In this document: positions 46,947-59,006 of the stretch, piece by piece | Position numbering within the stretch: the stretch's first letter is position 1 | How the letters are laid out: each line of letters begins with the position of its first letter | Source: Paralvinella palmiformis | Lineage: Eukaryota; Annelida; Polychaeta; Terebellida; Alvinellidae | Length of the DNA stretch: 64,000 nucleotides | Assembly (NCBI GenBank): GCA_025642065.1 | Contig: JAODUP010000316.1 | Span: 248,001-312,000 of the forward strand | Reading direction: 5' to 3' | The notes under the pieces: generated by a model | The model's input: only the letters and a program-made list of their open reading frames with translations | Database searches by the model: none | What the model was told of the DNA's origin: nothing | Position numbers and translations under genes: made by a program

Positions 46947-47255
46947 AACGTTAATCAAAAATCTCCAAATTGACATTTCCCATTTTTCCCGTAACAATGT
47001 CAGGATTTCCATTTCTTGTCCATTTGCTATTTATTTATCTATGAAATATCCATTTCACTTCTTATTAACCATAGTCAGAGTGTCAGCATTATGGAAACAA
47101 CAATTATCATTGTTGATTTCCCCGCGGAATTACCAGAACCAAGTGTTAGGAGAATGGTTTCTCATATCAAGTACTCTGTGTTCTAAATTGGGATTTTCCC
47201 CGATGCTAAGCCAAGGCCAAGCGAAATATATTTATATTGATGTATGGTATTCTGT

Positions 47256-47349
47256 AATATATATATATATATATATATATATTGTGATGAGATTGCTATA
47301 TATATATATATATATATATATATAAGAGAGAGAGAGAGAGAGAGAGAGT
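47256..47349. repeat. (AT)n ... (TA)n(GA)n compound microsatellite
   Basis: Two AT tracts split by GTGATGAGATTGC, the second leading into (GA)n. Confidence 0.95.
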
Positions 47350-47733
47350 CATCATATCACAAAAGTGATTGGTTTGGTATATATTTATTATATAACTCCC
47401 CCCCCCGCCGTCTCTTTCTCCGCGCTCTTGTGTGTGTGTGCGTGTGTGTGTGCGTGTGTTAGTCTACTTATTTTGTTCTCTTTAATTCTCTGTCTATTTA
47501 TCAATCTATCTCTCTATCTGTATTGTATTGGGTGTCTTGGTTTGTGTATCTGTTCATCTTTATCAGTCTACAATACCCACAAATACCTAACACGCCAAGA
47601 CAAGTTTGTTGTTTACGCCTTGAGCAATGTATATCACACAGATAGCTGCTATAGAGTGGCATACTAAATTAGTCACAGGTGAGCTACTTCGTAATACACC
47701 TGAGACAAATACCGGCTGATTGGCTTACTTCAG

Positions 47734-47764
<31 letters not shown>

Positions 47765-48359
47765 ATACCTATAGGTGCCAATAGATAGCATAACGACCAC
47801 ACGTCGAGACATCCAGTTAATCAGGTGTATATGTATTAGAGATGCCAGTATACCTTTGTAGTTAATCACTAACGCGATCAGGTATTCAGCTAACTGGCTA
47901 TACCTAGACAACATATATATATATATATATATTATAGGCTGGTTGCTGAAGAGTGATGCGTCTCTTAGTGTTTTGGTGACCTTTCCTTATCCATATTAAA
48001 GTGGTCATACCTCAAACTGGTCACGTTAATGATGGCTTCTCTATGACATGTTATGATTAACTCTCCGCTTTACTCAGCTCTGTGTTCGTCTATAGAATAC
48101 GTTGTTAATGTTGACCCTAACTCTACCGTCTCTCTACAAATATCTGTGTCTATATACACATTTATAGATACAGTTTATGAGATGTTGTTGTTGTTGTAGT
48201 TGTCGTTGCTTTGGCGGTTAATTGACTGGTTTGAAACATATATGGCGGAAGGATTACTCTTTCTGGAAGTGATATGAAACTCAGTAACAACGGATCCCAT
48301 AATCCGAAGATCTGACCTCGTTAGCTGGTGGTAGACTGCCTTGTAGACTATCAGCTGCG
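47350..48359. other. No gene; minor GT, AT and GTT tracts
   Basis: (GT)n at 47429-47458 and 47736-47760, (AT)n at 47913-47932, GTT near 48184-48198. Minus-strand sequence at 48280-48365 has a weak tRNA-like look (GGTGGCGCAGCTGATAG), too poor to call. Confidence 0.55.
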
Positions 48360-48373
48360 CCACCAGAGGGCAC
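48360..48373 (+). promoter_or_regulatory. CTCF consensus-like motif
   Basis: CCACCAGAGGGCAC fits CCASYAGRKGGCRS at every position. CTCF is conserved in bilaterians. Binding is not shown, and a 14-mer of this degeneracy can occur by chance. Confidence 0.35.
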
Positions 48374-48750
48374 TAGTTTGTACTTGTTTTATCAGAGTGT
48401 GAACCAGCTTTCGCACACAGATCCACACAGATCCTGAATTGGATATCGGTACAAATCATCGTGTTGATAATTCAAGCGAAGTGAGTTTTCGGGTTGCGAG
48501 GCGTAACATCTAATTAGAGATATATTTTAACTGCACGTGCGGGTAAATGCTACTTCCCAGTAGGTTGAATGTTCATCTGGAGCCTACTGACTAGCCTACT
48601 GACTTATAAGTCGGTGTCAGGCATGAAGAAGAAAAAACCAACTATGTATAAGTTTATAAATAGATGGATAATTTACCAGATGAATGTTCAAGTTTATGGA
48701 TGTATGGATTTAAAAACCAATGTGTCTTATCACACATTCTGAGCTAAATG

Positions 48751-48887
48751 CACACACATACACACACACTCGCGCTCGCACACATGCACACATACAAACA
48801 GACGCCCCCGCACGCACGCGCGCGAACACACACAGAGATGCGCGCACGAACACATACACACGCGCGCGCGAACACACACACACACAC

Positions 48888-48918
<31 letters not shown>

Positions 48919-48920
48919 TA
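48751..48920. repeat. CA/CG/GA compound tract
   Basis: Interrupted CA with several CGCGCG patches (48816-48824, 48840-48845, 48861-48870) ending in (GA)n at 48892-48918. Confidence 0.9.
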
Positions 48921-49661
48921 CATCTTCAGGTACACACCTTATACTAACTAACTGTCTATGTATGTGGTAGCCAGCAGTTGCTAATTATTGAGTCCATGTA
49001 TCCAGATCTTTACCATGAGTATGAGTTTAGCTGATCCAGAAGAAAGATAATAATAATACGCTGTACAGAGAATACCTCAGTTTCAATGTACATTAGCTAA
49101 CGTCCAAACCAATTAGCTAATCTCTGGATCACCATCTGCGATACCGACTGATGTAAGTAAATAGATCAGTATATTTACAACATACAAGTAGTTTGTTGAC
49201 TCATATTTCACATATATCACAGTTTGTTGACTCATATTTCACATATATCACAGTCCAACACACTGTAAATCGGCAATCACAGAATGTGCTGAACTGTGCT
49301 ATATAGTTACAACTAAAGGTACACCGAGCGTTAACCTATATTAACACATTCTCGAAACATCATATTTTTATCAGGTACAGAAAAAGAGTGAAACTATAAA
49401 TTCTCTTCTCGCCCCCCCCCCCCCAAGTAAAACCAGCGCCCACAAATGCAGGTCTAACTACTGGCCTAATACATAACGAAGTACAGGTTCAGTTAAGTAC
49501 TGTTGTTAAAGTTTAAATGCCAAGAGTCCAGTACATTGAACGTCAACAATAATTAAGTACAGAACTGATTGATCTTGACAACCAAATGATAAAATGGCAA
49601 GTATATAATATTTGATGTACTTGAGCATGCAAGTTTTAGGTATTCAAATGCCTAGCCATTC

Positions 49662-49663
<2 letters not shown>
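48921..49663. repeat. No gene; 31-bp duplication
   Basis: A 31-bp word beginning AGTTTGTTGACTCATATTTC occurs twice in tandem at 49191-49252. The rest is unremarkable, with a C11 run near 49415. Confidence 0.7.

Positions 49664-49710
<47 letters not shown>
49664..49710. repeat. (AT)n microsatellite
   Basis: About 23 AT units. Confidence 0.95.
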
Positions 49711-49713
<3 letters not shown>

Positions 49714-50099
49714 CTCCATCCATTAGAGAGTACCGGTTTTCAGATCTTAATTTATTATTATTGTGGATGAAGTGACTCGTTAAATAGAGAAACTATTTAT
49801 TATCATTCAATCTTTAGAGTAAAATTGTTGCGTTGAAGAAGTGAATTACACGAAACAAATATAATCAGTTCTCTTAAATGTTTTGTTATTGGTGCTATTG
49901 TTTTTGTTCGTTGTAATTTCTCGATGTTGTTGTTGTTGTTGTTGCTGTTAATAGTTTGTCTATCATTCACCAGATGGCAGCAATAGCTAGCATGTTTGGC
50001 GTTTTATTTAGCCAATCGTCTGGCGTTTATTTACACCAGCCACAGCATTCATAACTTTCGTATTAGCCGCAAATTCGACGATGAAGCAGTTGTTTTTCA

Positions 50100-50297
50100 C
50101 AAGCCGTGGTCTAACTGGTAGCGCGTTGGATCACCAATCACTACCACCTGAGTTCGAACCTCGCCGTGGGCATATCTGAAGGGCGGTTGATCTCTGACTT
50201 CGCTTCATTACCGTTGTAGGTCGTTCGGCCCATTTAGCCTATCATGTGCACGAAGGTGGCCGTAAAACATCAGTCATCATCATCATCGTTATCACCA
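50100..50297 (+). mobile_element. tRNA-derived SINE copy ((ATC)n tail type)
   Basis: CCGTGGTCTAACTGGTAGCG head, B-box TGAGTTCGAACCTC, complete body and (ATC)n tail. The first few bases of the head are missing. Confidence 0.88.
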
Positions 50298-51118
50298 ACA
50301 GCATCATCATCACAAGTATAAGCCGAAATCAGTAATTTATCAATGATTTTATATTAAAATGGCGCACATTAAGGACATCAGTTAAATAGAAGAGCAGTGA
50401 CATCGGGAAGTCATTTCCGGTTATCGAATCGTTTCCGTTCCAGACCTACTAACCCGTTGGAGTAACGTAGTCGTCTATTGTAAAGAAACTGGATCGCCGT
50501 ATTCGAAATAGATAAACAGACACCATCACAAATAATACGTATCATCATTTGTATGATAGACCACTGAACTGGTCGAATGATCGCTTTAGATACATCTTTA
50601 TTATCTGTTTCTGTCATATATCTGACATTTAGACGATAGTTTACCGATGATACGTTACCCATTTTTTGACATTAACTGATTTCACGTTCTTGAGAAATTG
50701 GTTATAATTCAATTTAGCATGTCGCATGTCTTATACTTATCATCTGTCTCGGTGATGATGATGATGATGATGATGATGATGTAATGTACCGAAGAGCATA
50801 GGTAGAAGCTTTCGGCTGCTGACTGACCTAAAATTTTCATTTATGAAAGAAGAATACACTCACTAAAGAATATTAACTTATTTGTAATCAGTTTTTTTAA
50901 ACACTAATTGCTAATACGTTTAATTTAATTTACTGCACCGCTCATGTTGTCGTTTTCATTTTGTCATACGGAAATGTCATTCCTAAGGCTTTAGCGTGTG
51001 TGCGTGCGTGTGCGGGTGTGCGTCCACGCGAGCGCAACTGTCTAAATGTCAGCTATAGATTAAATGCTAAAAAAACGCGTTATTAATATCATAATTGTCG
51101 TTGTTGCCGTTGTTGCCG

Positions 51119-51149
<31 letters not shown>

Positions 51150-51605
51150 ATTTTACTTCAGGTAGACGGAAACTGAAAAATAAATTCAGTTCATTTCAGT
51201 GCAAAGATAATATTTCTCCTTTCCGAAAAATGGCAGCCACTCGACCTGTTTCTGTCGTGTCCTTTCGCCGTCTATAAGCCAATCTGTTGTCGCCATATTG
51301 GCTACTTGTCGGCCGAGTGCCAACACTACTCGATCACTATGACAACAGTGTGACGCTAAATGTCATGATGACGATTGTAAATGAAACATCGTTATCTTCT
51401 GACAGACCGGGCTGGGAGGAGGAGAGGGGGGGGGGTGTTTCGGCGGATCTGAGTCATAACGACGCCATTTTCGGCTGTTTCTTGGACAGCCAATGGCTGA
51501 TGGGGTGGGTGACTTTGTGCCTTGTGTTGGCTGGGTCATATGAATATGGTTCCAACTAGGTCGACTAATGGGTTGGTCGTCCTCGCAGCTAGATGTAGGG
51601 TGTGA
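50298..51605. other. No recognisable gene; (GAT)n and (GTT)n
   Basis: (GAT)n at 50754-50780, GT/CG patch at 50996-51032, (GTT)n at 51100-51149. An 83-codon minus frame (50411-50662) and a 90-codon plus frame (51287-51559) have no recognisable domain. Confidence 0.5.
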
Positions 51606-51790
51606 ATGGGTTGGTTATTTTTGTGGCTGTAGATGGGTTACTTATCTTTGTGGTTGTAGATGAGTTGGTTACGTTTGTGGCTGTGGAGGGGTTGGTCATC
51701 TTTGTAGTATACAGGTTGGTTATCTTTGTGAATGTATATGGATTAGTTATTTTTGTGGCTGTATATGGGTTAGTTATCGGTTTTGTTGTA
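51606..51790. repeat. Degenerate 27-bp tandem repeat
   Basis: About seven diverged units around TTGGTTATTTTTGTGGCTGT plus AGATGGG. Unit lengths are mostly multiples of three, so both strands stay open. The region to about 52240 remains TTG/GTT-rich. Confidence 0.85.
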
Positions 51791-53150
51791 TTAAATAATT
51801 GTGTATAAACAAACATCAGAAATAAGATTAATGACGATAATCAAAATGTTATATTCTTAGAGTATCCATTAAATTATTGTTGTTTTGTGTGGGTGACTTA
51901 ATTCTATCACGTGGACGTAGGGGAGTAATCAATGTTATTGTTGTGTTTAGGTGAATGGGGAGGAGGTTGTTGTTGTGGTTATTAACAGATTAGTTTATTA
52001 TTGTTGTATGCTTCTAAATGTATAATTTGTTGCTGTTATATGTTGTGACAGATGGGCTGGTTTTTGTTGTTTTTGTGAAGAGAGTAGGTTGTTGTTGCTG
52101 TTGGCAATGTCGAACTAGCTTGTTGTTGCTGTGCATAGATGAATGGGTAGCTAGTTGTTTTGGCTGGTTTTGGTATGCGTTTTTAATGGTTGCCGTTGTG
52201 TTAACCTATATAGCCTGTTGCTGTTGCTGATGCTATGAGATGAGATTAGTATTGCTGTGTTCTTTTGTTGAGCGGCCAGATTGAGTTGCTGCTTCGTGGG
52301 TGAAAGGAGAGCCCAGTGGGTTGAGTTAAAGTATAGATAGTTGTTGCTGCAGATGTTCTTGATGGTGTTCTTTAGAGGATTGCCTCACCGTGTGGATGGT
52401 TGGGTTATTGCTGTCGATCAGTGGTTGTCTGGGTAGGTTCTTGACGTTATTTGGACTACTGACACATTGTAAACAATACTCCAGACGTGCCTCTCAGGAT
52501 GTGATCATTACATTTTAGAGTGAGCTGACGGGAGGAAGGATCAAGTGGGATTATGGTCAATACTCTGGGTGGAGGGCGGGGAGAAACCTCTCAGGCTCTA
52601 AACCTGACAATGATCGAGGCCACGGAAAGTTAGAGATCCGTGAGAGTTTGTGGCCTGTCTAGTATCTGAGGACAAGCCTTTTTTAAATGATGATTTCGGA
52701 TCCTTGTTCTTAAGAGGCTTTTATAGCGATTCTTTGAATATTTTGTTTTCCAATTATGAAATATACAAACTCTTTATTAAAACAACAAAAAGGGACTAAT
52801 TTCAGTCATTTAATATTTTCAGTTCATCAAAACTGTAATATTACACGAACTTATTACGATGTTTCTATTAATAAAACACTCAATTGATGGATAACTTGAA
52901 AGTGACTAATCATGAAGGTTAATGTTATTTGAATCATCTGTAAAGGGTACTGGCCAAAAATAAATTAATTAGATATTGTCTTTTAGGAGAGCTCGTGGAT
53001 TATACGATTGCTAACTATCAACTGAAGAAAATGCTGATATAACAGATATCTGTGACGTTGAATCTTGAGATTTATAATCAATCATTTGGACAGCGTGTAT
53101 CAAGGTACACATGTTAACTTATAAGATACATACATACACCTTACCTTATA
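51791..53150. other. No recognisable gene
   Basis: GTT/TTG-biased up to 52240, then unremarkable sequence. Confidence 0.55.
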
Positions 53151-53159
53151 CGACACACG

Positions 53160-53215
53160 TACACACACACCGTATCTTATGATAACTATGCACACCATTG
53201 ATTCCGACGAACTGG

Positions 53216-53280
<65 letters not shown>

Positions 53281-53353
53281 ATATATATATATCAGAACAC
53301 ACACACGAAGGAAAAGAGCCACACACACACACACACACACTATATATATATAC

Positions 53354-53435
<82 letters not shown>

Positions 53436-53470
53436 CAGACACACACACACGAGAGAGGGAGAGAGAGAAC

Positions 53471-53514
<44 letters not shown>

Positions 53515-53562
53515 CAGACACACACACAGAGAGAGAGAGGGAGAGAGAGAGACGCACACATA

Positions 53563-53599
<37 letters not shown>

Positions 53600-53602
53600 C
53601 GT
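53160..53602. repeat. Large compound CA/TA/GA microsatellite cluster
   Basis: Five (CA)n tracts (53216-53276, 53321-53340, 53367-53415, 53471-53499, 53563-53582), most ending in (TA)n. Two (CA)n-(GA)n-(CA)n-(TA)n modules are repeated in the same order at about 53438-53512 and 53516-53598. No gene. Long low-complexity frames occur on both strands. Confidence 0.95.
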
Positions 53603-53972
53603 GGAGAGAGTGAACGATTGTGAAAGAGGAGAATTAATCATGAAAAAGTATCCAAAGATCACATTTATAACATTCTATTATAAGACTGTCAGAGTTTGGT
53701 GGATCATGGTCTTGTTATCACTCGCTTTAGGACAGTAACACATGCAGGTAGATACTACTGTGAATCCCTCAACAGGTATATTTAGAACAGAATTTTGGTT
53801 TAACAAAGTACACGTAGACTAGTTCGTTGAATAACGCGATTCTGGACGACCGACCAGGGCCAGCTTTTGAGAAGGTCCCTCGGGACTCAGCATTGATCCT
53901 AGTTTGTTATTCTAAAAATAAAGGAATATTAATGTGGAGGGTGGTGCGGGTTGAGAGTGAAGTGGTCTCTGT

Positions 53973-53990
53973 AGCGCCACCTAGTGGCTA
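53973..53990 (-). promoter_or_regulatory. CTCF-like motif
   Basis: The minus strand reads TAGCCACTAGGTGGCGCT, a close match to the CTCF core and its 3' extension. The inner GCCACCTAGTGGC is palindromic. Motif evidence only. Confidence 0.35.
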
Positions 53991-54412
53991 AGTTAGCTTC
54001 AGTCATCTACCTCTCATAGATGTCGTTGTGTTGATGTTTATTTAAAGCTTGTTCGTTGAAGATGTGACATCAATTAGTTTTTGTTTAACGTATCCATCAT
54101 TTGTACGTGACAGGTCAGTTCTTCTTCTAACTCTAAGACGTAATATTTCAATTGTTTATTGCTTATTTGTGTAAACACAAAATATAAACATTCCACATCC
54201 TTTTGTATTTGTTGACATTTTGGGGAGCGCTCTGATTCTATCAGATTGTAGAGAAGCAATAAAATTGAGCGTGCATTTTAAATGTCGGACAGTCACATAT
54301 GAATTATCTCATTTCATTAATTGGATCTTCGTTATTGTAGATGTGGTGGCCATTTTGTGAGATTGATTGGCCTTCTTTTGATATTATTAACATTTTGACA
54401 AAATTAATTTTA
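53991..54412. other. No recognisable gene
   Basis: Single-copy AT-rich sequence leading into the 57-bp array. Confidence 0.55.
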
Positions 54413-55559
54413 TTCACAGAACACTTTATCCCGTCGTTCAATAAACTTCTATCGAGTGACTCACTCCTGTTCACAGAACACTTTATCCCGTCGTTCAATA
54501 AACTTCTATCAAGTGACTCACTCCTGTTCACAGAACACTTTATCCCGTCGTTCAATAAACTTCTATCGAGTGACTCACTCCTGTTCACAGAACACTTTAT
54601 CCCGTCGTTCAATAAACTTCTATCAAGTGACTCACTCCTGTTCACAGAACACTTTATCCCTTCGTTCAATAAACTTCTATCAAGTGACTCACTCCTGTTC
54701 ACAGAACACTTTATCCCGTCGTTCAATAAACTTCTATCGAGTGACTCACTCCTGTTCACAGAACACTTTATCCCGTCGTTCAATAAACTTTCTATCGAGT
54801 GACTCACTCCTGTTCACAGAACACTTTATCCCGTCGTTCAATAAACTTCTATCAAGTGACTCACTCCTGTTCACAGAACACTTTATCCCGTCGTTCAATA
54901 AACTTTCTATCAAGTGACTCACTCCTGTTCACAGAACACTTTATCCCGTCGTTCAATAAACTTCTATCGAGTGACTCACTCCTGTTCACAGAACACTTTA
55001 TCCCGTCGTTCAATAAACTTCTATCGAGTGACTCACTCCTGTTCACAGAACACTTTATCCCGTCGTTCAATAAACTTTCTATCAAGTGACTCACTCCTGT
55101 TCACAGAACACTTTATCCCGTCGTTCAATAAACTTCTATCGAGTGACTCACTCCTGTTCACAGAACACTTTATCCCGTCGTTCAATAAACTTCTATCAAG
55201 TGACTCACTCCTGTTCACAGAACACTTTATCCCGTCGTTCAATAAACTTCTATCGAGTGACTCACTCCTGTTCACAGAACACTTTATCCCGTCGTTCAAT
55301 AAACTTTCTATCAAGTGACTCACTCCTGTTCACAGAACACTTTATCCCGTCGTTCAATAAACTTCTATCGAGTGACTCACTCCTGTTCACAGAACACTTT
55401 ATCCCGTCGTTCAATAAACTTCTATCGAGTGACTCACTCCTGTTCACAGAACACTTTATCCCGTCGTTCAATAAACTTCTATCAAGTGACTCACTCCTGT
55501 TCACAGAACACTTTATCCCGTCGTTCAATAAACTTTCTATCAAGTGACACACTCCTGTT
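54413..55559. repeat. 57-bp minisatellite, 20 copies
   Basis: Unit begins TTCACAGAACACTTTATCCC and ends GAGTGACTCACTCCTG. Five of the 20 copies are 58 bp through an extra T in AAACTTTCTAT. A second variable site is ATCGAG versus ATCAAG. Four of the five 58-bp units carry ATCAAG. The 57-nt length is a multiple of three, so frames run through on both strands until a 58-bp unit shifts them. Not a gene. Confidence 0.97.
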
Positions 55560-55851
55560 TATTCGCCATCCAATGAGGTTTGTGTTTGGTCCTCATTAAA
55601 CCCATTCTTAAATCATGCAATTATCATGAATTTATCATGCGGAAATAGTAAATACAGCATTTTATGCATTTTGTATAATAGCTCAAATAATAATACTAAT
55701 AATAATAATTAATGAGTGTATTAATTGTTGATTATGATAACAACAACAACAACATATTGTGTGATTATTGTTAACAGATGGCTATATAATTATTGGCTTA
55801 TGTCATAATATTATGATTTAGCCACTAGGTACTCATGCCAAATCAGTACAG

Positions 55852-55886
<35 letters not shown>

Positions 55887-56489
55887 CGATGTTGCTATAA
55901 CAATATCAGTATTTTGTCAATATTTTCCATTCCAATTATCATCTCTATATAGCAGCAGCATCCATGCTTCATACAACAGATTCAGACCAAACTCTATAAC
56001 CAAGTTAGATCTCTACATCAACTCATTATTTATCGCCCACATTGTATGGTGTTTAGTCAATTATAAGACACTATTATATGTAGTTTGTTCCATGTTGGTG
56101 TTATTTATGTTTTAAATACAAAATTAGTGATAGTTAAAATATACATTTTGTACCTCAATAACTTGTTGTTGTTGAGGACGTTGTGACGTACATCACAAAC
56201 TTGATACCTGATTTGTGGATATTTGACCCCAGTAAGCTGGTGTTTAGATGTTGATACTTAACATAAAGGTATCACTTTGATAGACGTATGTCATACATGA
56301 GTGTATCCTACTTGATGTAGAATTCATATAATGAAACATACATTTTGTTATGTTGATATTAAACTTTTATTGTTATTATTATTATTATTATTAGTAGTAG
56401 TAGTAGTAGTAGTAATAGTAGTAGAAGTAGTAATTGTAGTAGTAATATAAGCAATAAATTATAACAATTAAAATATAAAGTCTATCGTA
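55560..56489. repeat. No gene; CA, AAC and TTA/GTA tracts
   Basis: AAC at 55741-55754, (CA)n at 55852-55886, TTA/GTA triplets at 56372-56445. Confidence 0.75.
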
Positions 56490-57374
56490 ACAGTCAACAA
56501 TAACATTCAAAAATGACAGTCAACAATAACAGTCAACAATAACAGTCAACAATAACAGTCAAAAATGACAGTCAACAATAACAGTCAACAATAACAGTCA
56601 ACAATAACATTCAAAAATGACAGTCAACAATAACAGTCAACAATAACAGTCAACAATAACAGTCAAAAATGACAGTCAACAATAACAGTCAACAATAACA
56701 TTCAAAAATGACAGTCAACAATAACAGTCAACAATGACAGTCAAAAATGACAGTCAACAATAACAGTCAACAATAACAGTCAAAAATGACAGTCAACAAT
56801 AACAGTCAACAATAACAGTCAAAAATGACAGTCAACAATAACAGTCAACAATAACAGTCAACAATAACATTCAAAAATGACAGTCAACAATAACAGTCAA
56901 CAATAACAGTCAACAATAACAGTCAAAAATGACAGTCAACAATAACAGTCAACAATAACAGTCAACAATAACAGTCAAAAATGACAGTCAACAATAACAT
57001 TCAACAATAACATTCAAAAATGACAGTCAACAATAACAGTCAACAATAACAGTCAACAATAACATTCAACAATAACATTCAAAAATGACAGTCAACAATA
57101 ACAGTCAACAATAACAGTCAACAATAACAGTCAACAATGACAGTCAACAATAACAGTCAACAATAACAGTCAACAATAACAGTCAACAATAACATTCAAA
57201 AATGACAGTCAACAATAACAGTCAACAATAACAGTGAACAATAACAGTCAATAATAACAGTCAACAATAACAGTCAACAATAACAGTCAACAATAACATT
57301 CAAAAATGACAGTCAACAATAACAGTCAACAATAACAGTCAACAATAACAGTCAACAATAACATTCAAAAATAA
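56490..57374. repeat. 13-bp minisatellite, about 68 copies
   Basis: Units are CAGTCAACAATAA (major), CATTCAAAAATGA and CAGTCAAAAATGA (minor). The AAAAATGA type appears every three to six units, giving a loose higher-order pattern. Length is conserved, so the whole 885 nt stays in register. Confidence 0.96.
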
Positions 57375-58590
57375 CTATCTTGCCAGTAGCCTTATCCTAT
57401 CTCCTGTAAGACAGTCCTCCGGTTCAAGGTATCAGTCCACCGTCTAACCAAAGGATCACGTTAGCCACCATTGATAGCTATTGTAATCCTGGCTAATCCC
57501 CAAGGTTTAGAGAGCAGAAGGTTAGAGTAAAAAGACATCTTGTTTCGTCCATTACTGAGATGTACGGCGGCCATTAATGTGTACGGATCGTGGACTAGAC
57601 GGGGAGTATTTCCTAGTGATATCTACTGTCTACTGTCTGAGGGTAGAATGGTGTGGGTGTGTGTGTGTGTGTGGAGTACCTTTGGTGATAGGGAGAACCT
57701 GTGGGCATGGATAATATGGCTTACCTAATACATTGTGTGTGTGTGTGTGCACGCGCGCGTGCGTGCTTAGCAATACATGATAATACTAGCTCAGAGAAGC
57801 ATCCATAAAAGCCTATAACTCCATAAATCTACACATATACAAACTGAAACATAAATGTGAATGCGCGCGCACGCGCGTGTGTGTGTGTGTGTGTGTATGT
57901 ATGTGACAATAACCCATACATTGTTGTACGTTTGAAATAAAACTGATAGAATCAAAATCGTCTGCGTCGGTGCATTTCTGGTTTACTTCAGAAACTGGCA
58001 TAATGTGCTCATCCGACGGCGTCCATAATACCTTGGTAGTATAAGTAATTACTCTCAAACACACCAACCATAACAGCTCCAAGCTGTGTTGCCAACAAAC
58101 AGGAAGTTCACTCTCTCCCCCCCTCCCCCCCTCCCCCGGCCTCCATCTTCCCTTATACACCTCATGGCTTACCCAGTTCCACACAGAACTCCATATGAAG
58201 CCAGTAGTATCACGGACAACAAGTCATTATATACTCCGTGTGTTTAGTGAGAGGGCTGGAGTGAGTTCTTCGGCCTCCTCGAATGAAGGCTAATCACTAT
58301 TAAACATTGAATCCCGACTCACCGTTCGTTGTCTGACCAGGACTTCTTCTGTTAGGGAATAGTTATCATAACGGGGATGAGTCAATAGAAGCTGTCGGCA
58401 AGCGAGGAACAGATAATGAATTTCCAAAACTAATTAGGCCATCGGTGGAAAATTTCTTATCGACGTTCAGACATCTGGATGACTGAATTATTTTAATTTT
58501 TTCTTCAAATTGCATTCATTCATCTGCTGCTGTCAGTCCTCATAACAACAAAGGAATCGTCCACATTTGGTCACGGGATGACACTTATCT
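57375..58590. repeat. No recognisable gene; GT/CG and C-rich tracts
   Basis: (GT)n at 57653-57673, GT then CGCGCG at 57733-57763, CGCG then (GT)n at 57862-57903, CCCTCCCCCC near 58117-58138. Otherwise single copy. Confidence 0.6.
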
Positions 58591-58592
58591 AT

Positions 58593-58593
<1 letters not shown>

Positions 58594-58634
<41 letters not shown>

Positions 58635-58639
58635 ACAGA

Positions 58640-58676
<37 letters not shown>

Positions 58677-58709
58677 CAGAGATGAGAGAGAGAGAGAGAG
58701 ATTGACAGA

Positions 58710-58752
<43 letters not shown>

Positions 58753-58785
58753 ACAGAGATGGAGAGAGAGAGAGAGATTGACAGA

Positions 58786-58816
<31 letters not shown>

Positions 58817-58956
58817 GGTGTGGCTAAAATGAGGGGGGAGTGGAAAGGGGAGGAGTTGGGGAGAGAGAGGGGGGTGAGTGGAGAGAGTGGTGAGTTGGGA
58901 GAGAGAGAGAGGTGGGCAAGCGTTGGGAGAGAGAAGGGAGGATGGTTCGGAGAGAG

Positions 58957-59004
<48 letters not shown>
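58594..59004. repeat. Long (GA)n polypurine region
   Basis: Runs of (GA)n separated four times by ATTGACAGAGATGG-type spacers (58631, 58672, 58701, 58749), then G-rich purines to 58950, and (CA)n(GA)n at 58957-59004. Almost all purine on the plus strand for 400 nt. The long frames on either strand are low-complexity translations. Confidence 0.95.

Positions 59005-59006
<2 letters not shown>

Noticed and set aside
53179..53662. 144-148 codon ORFs at 53.2-53.7 kb
   Set aside because: Entirely CA/TA/GA microsatellite translation.
54304..55599. Long ORFs in the 57-bp array as a repetitive protein
   Set aside because: The frames are open on both strands because the unit is a multiple of three, and 58-bp units break them. 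No flanking exon or signal.
54413..57374. CRISPR-like arrays (regular repeats at 54.4 and 56.5 kb)
   Set aside because: The units are contiguous with no unique spacers, and the context is eukaryotic.
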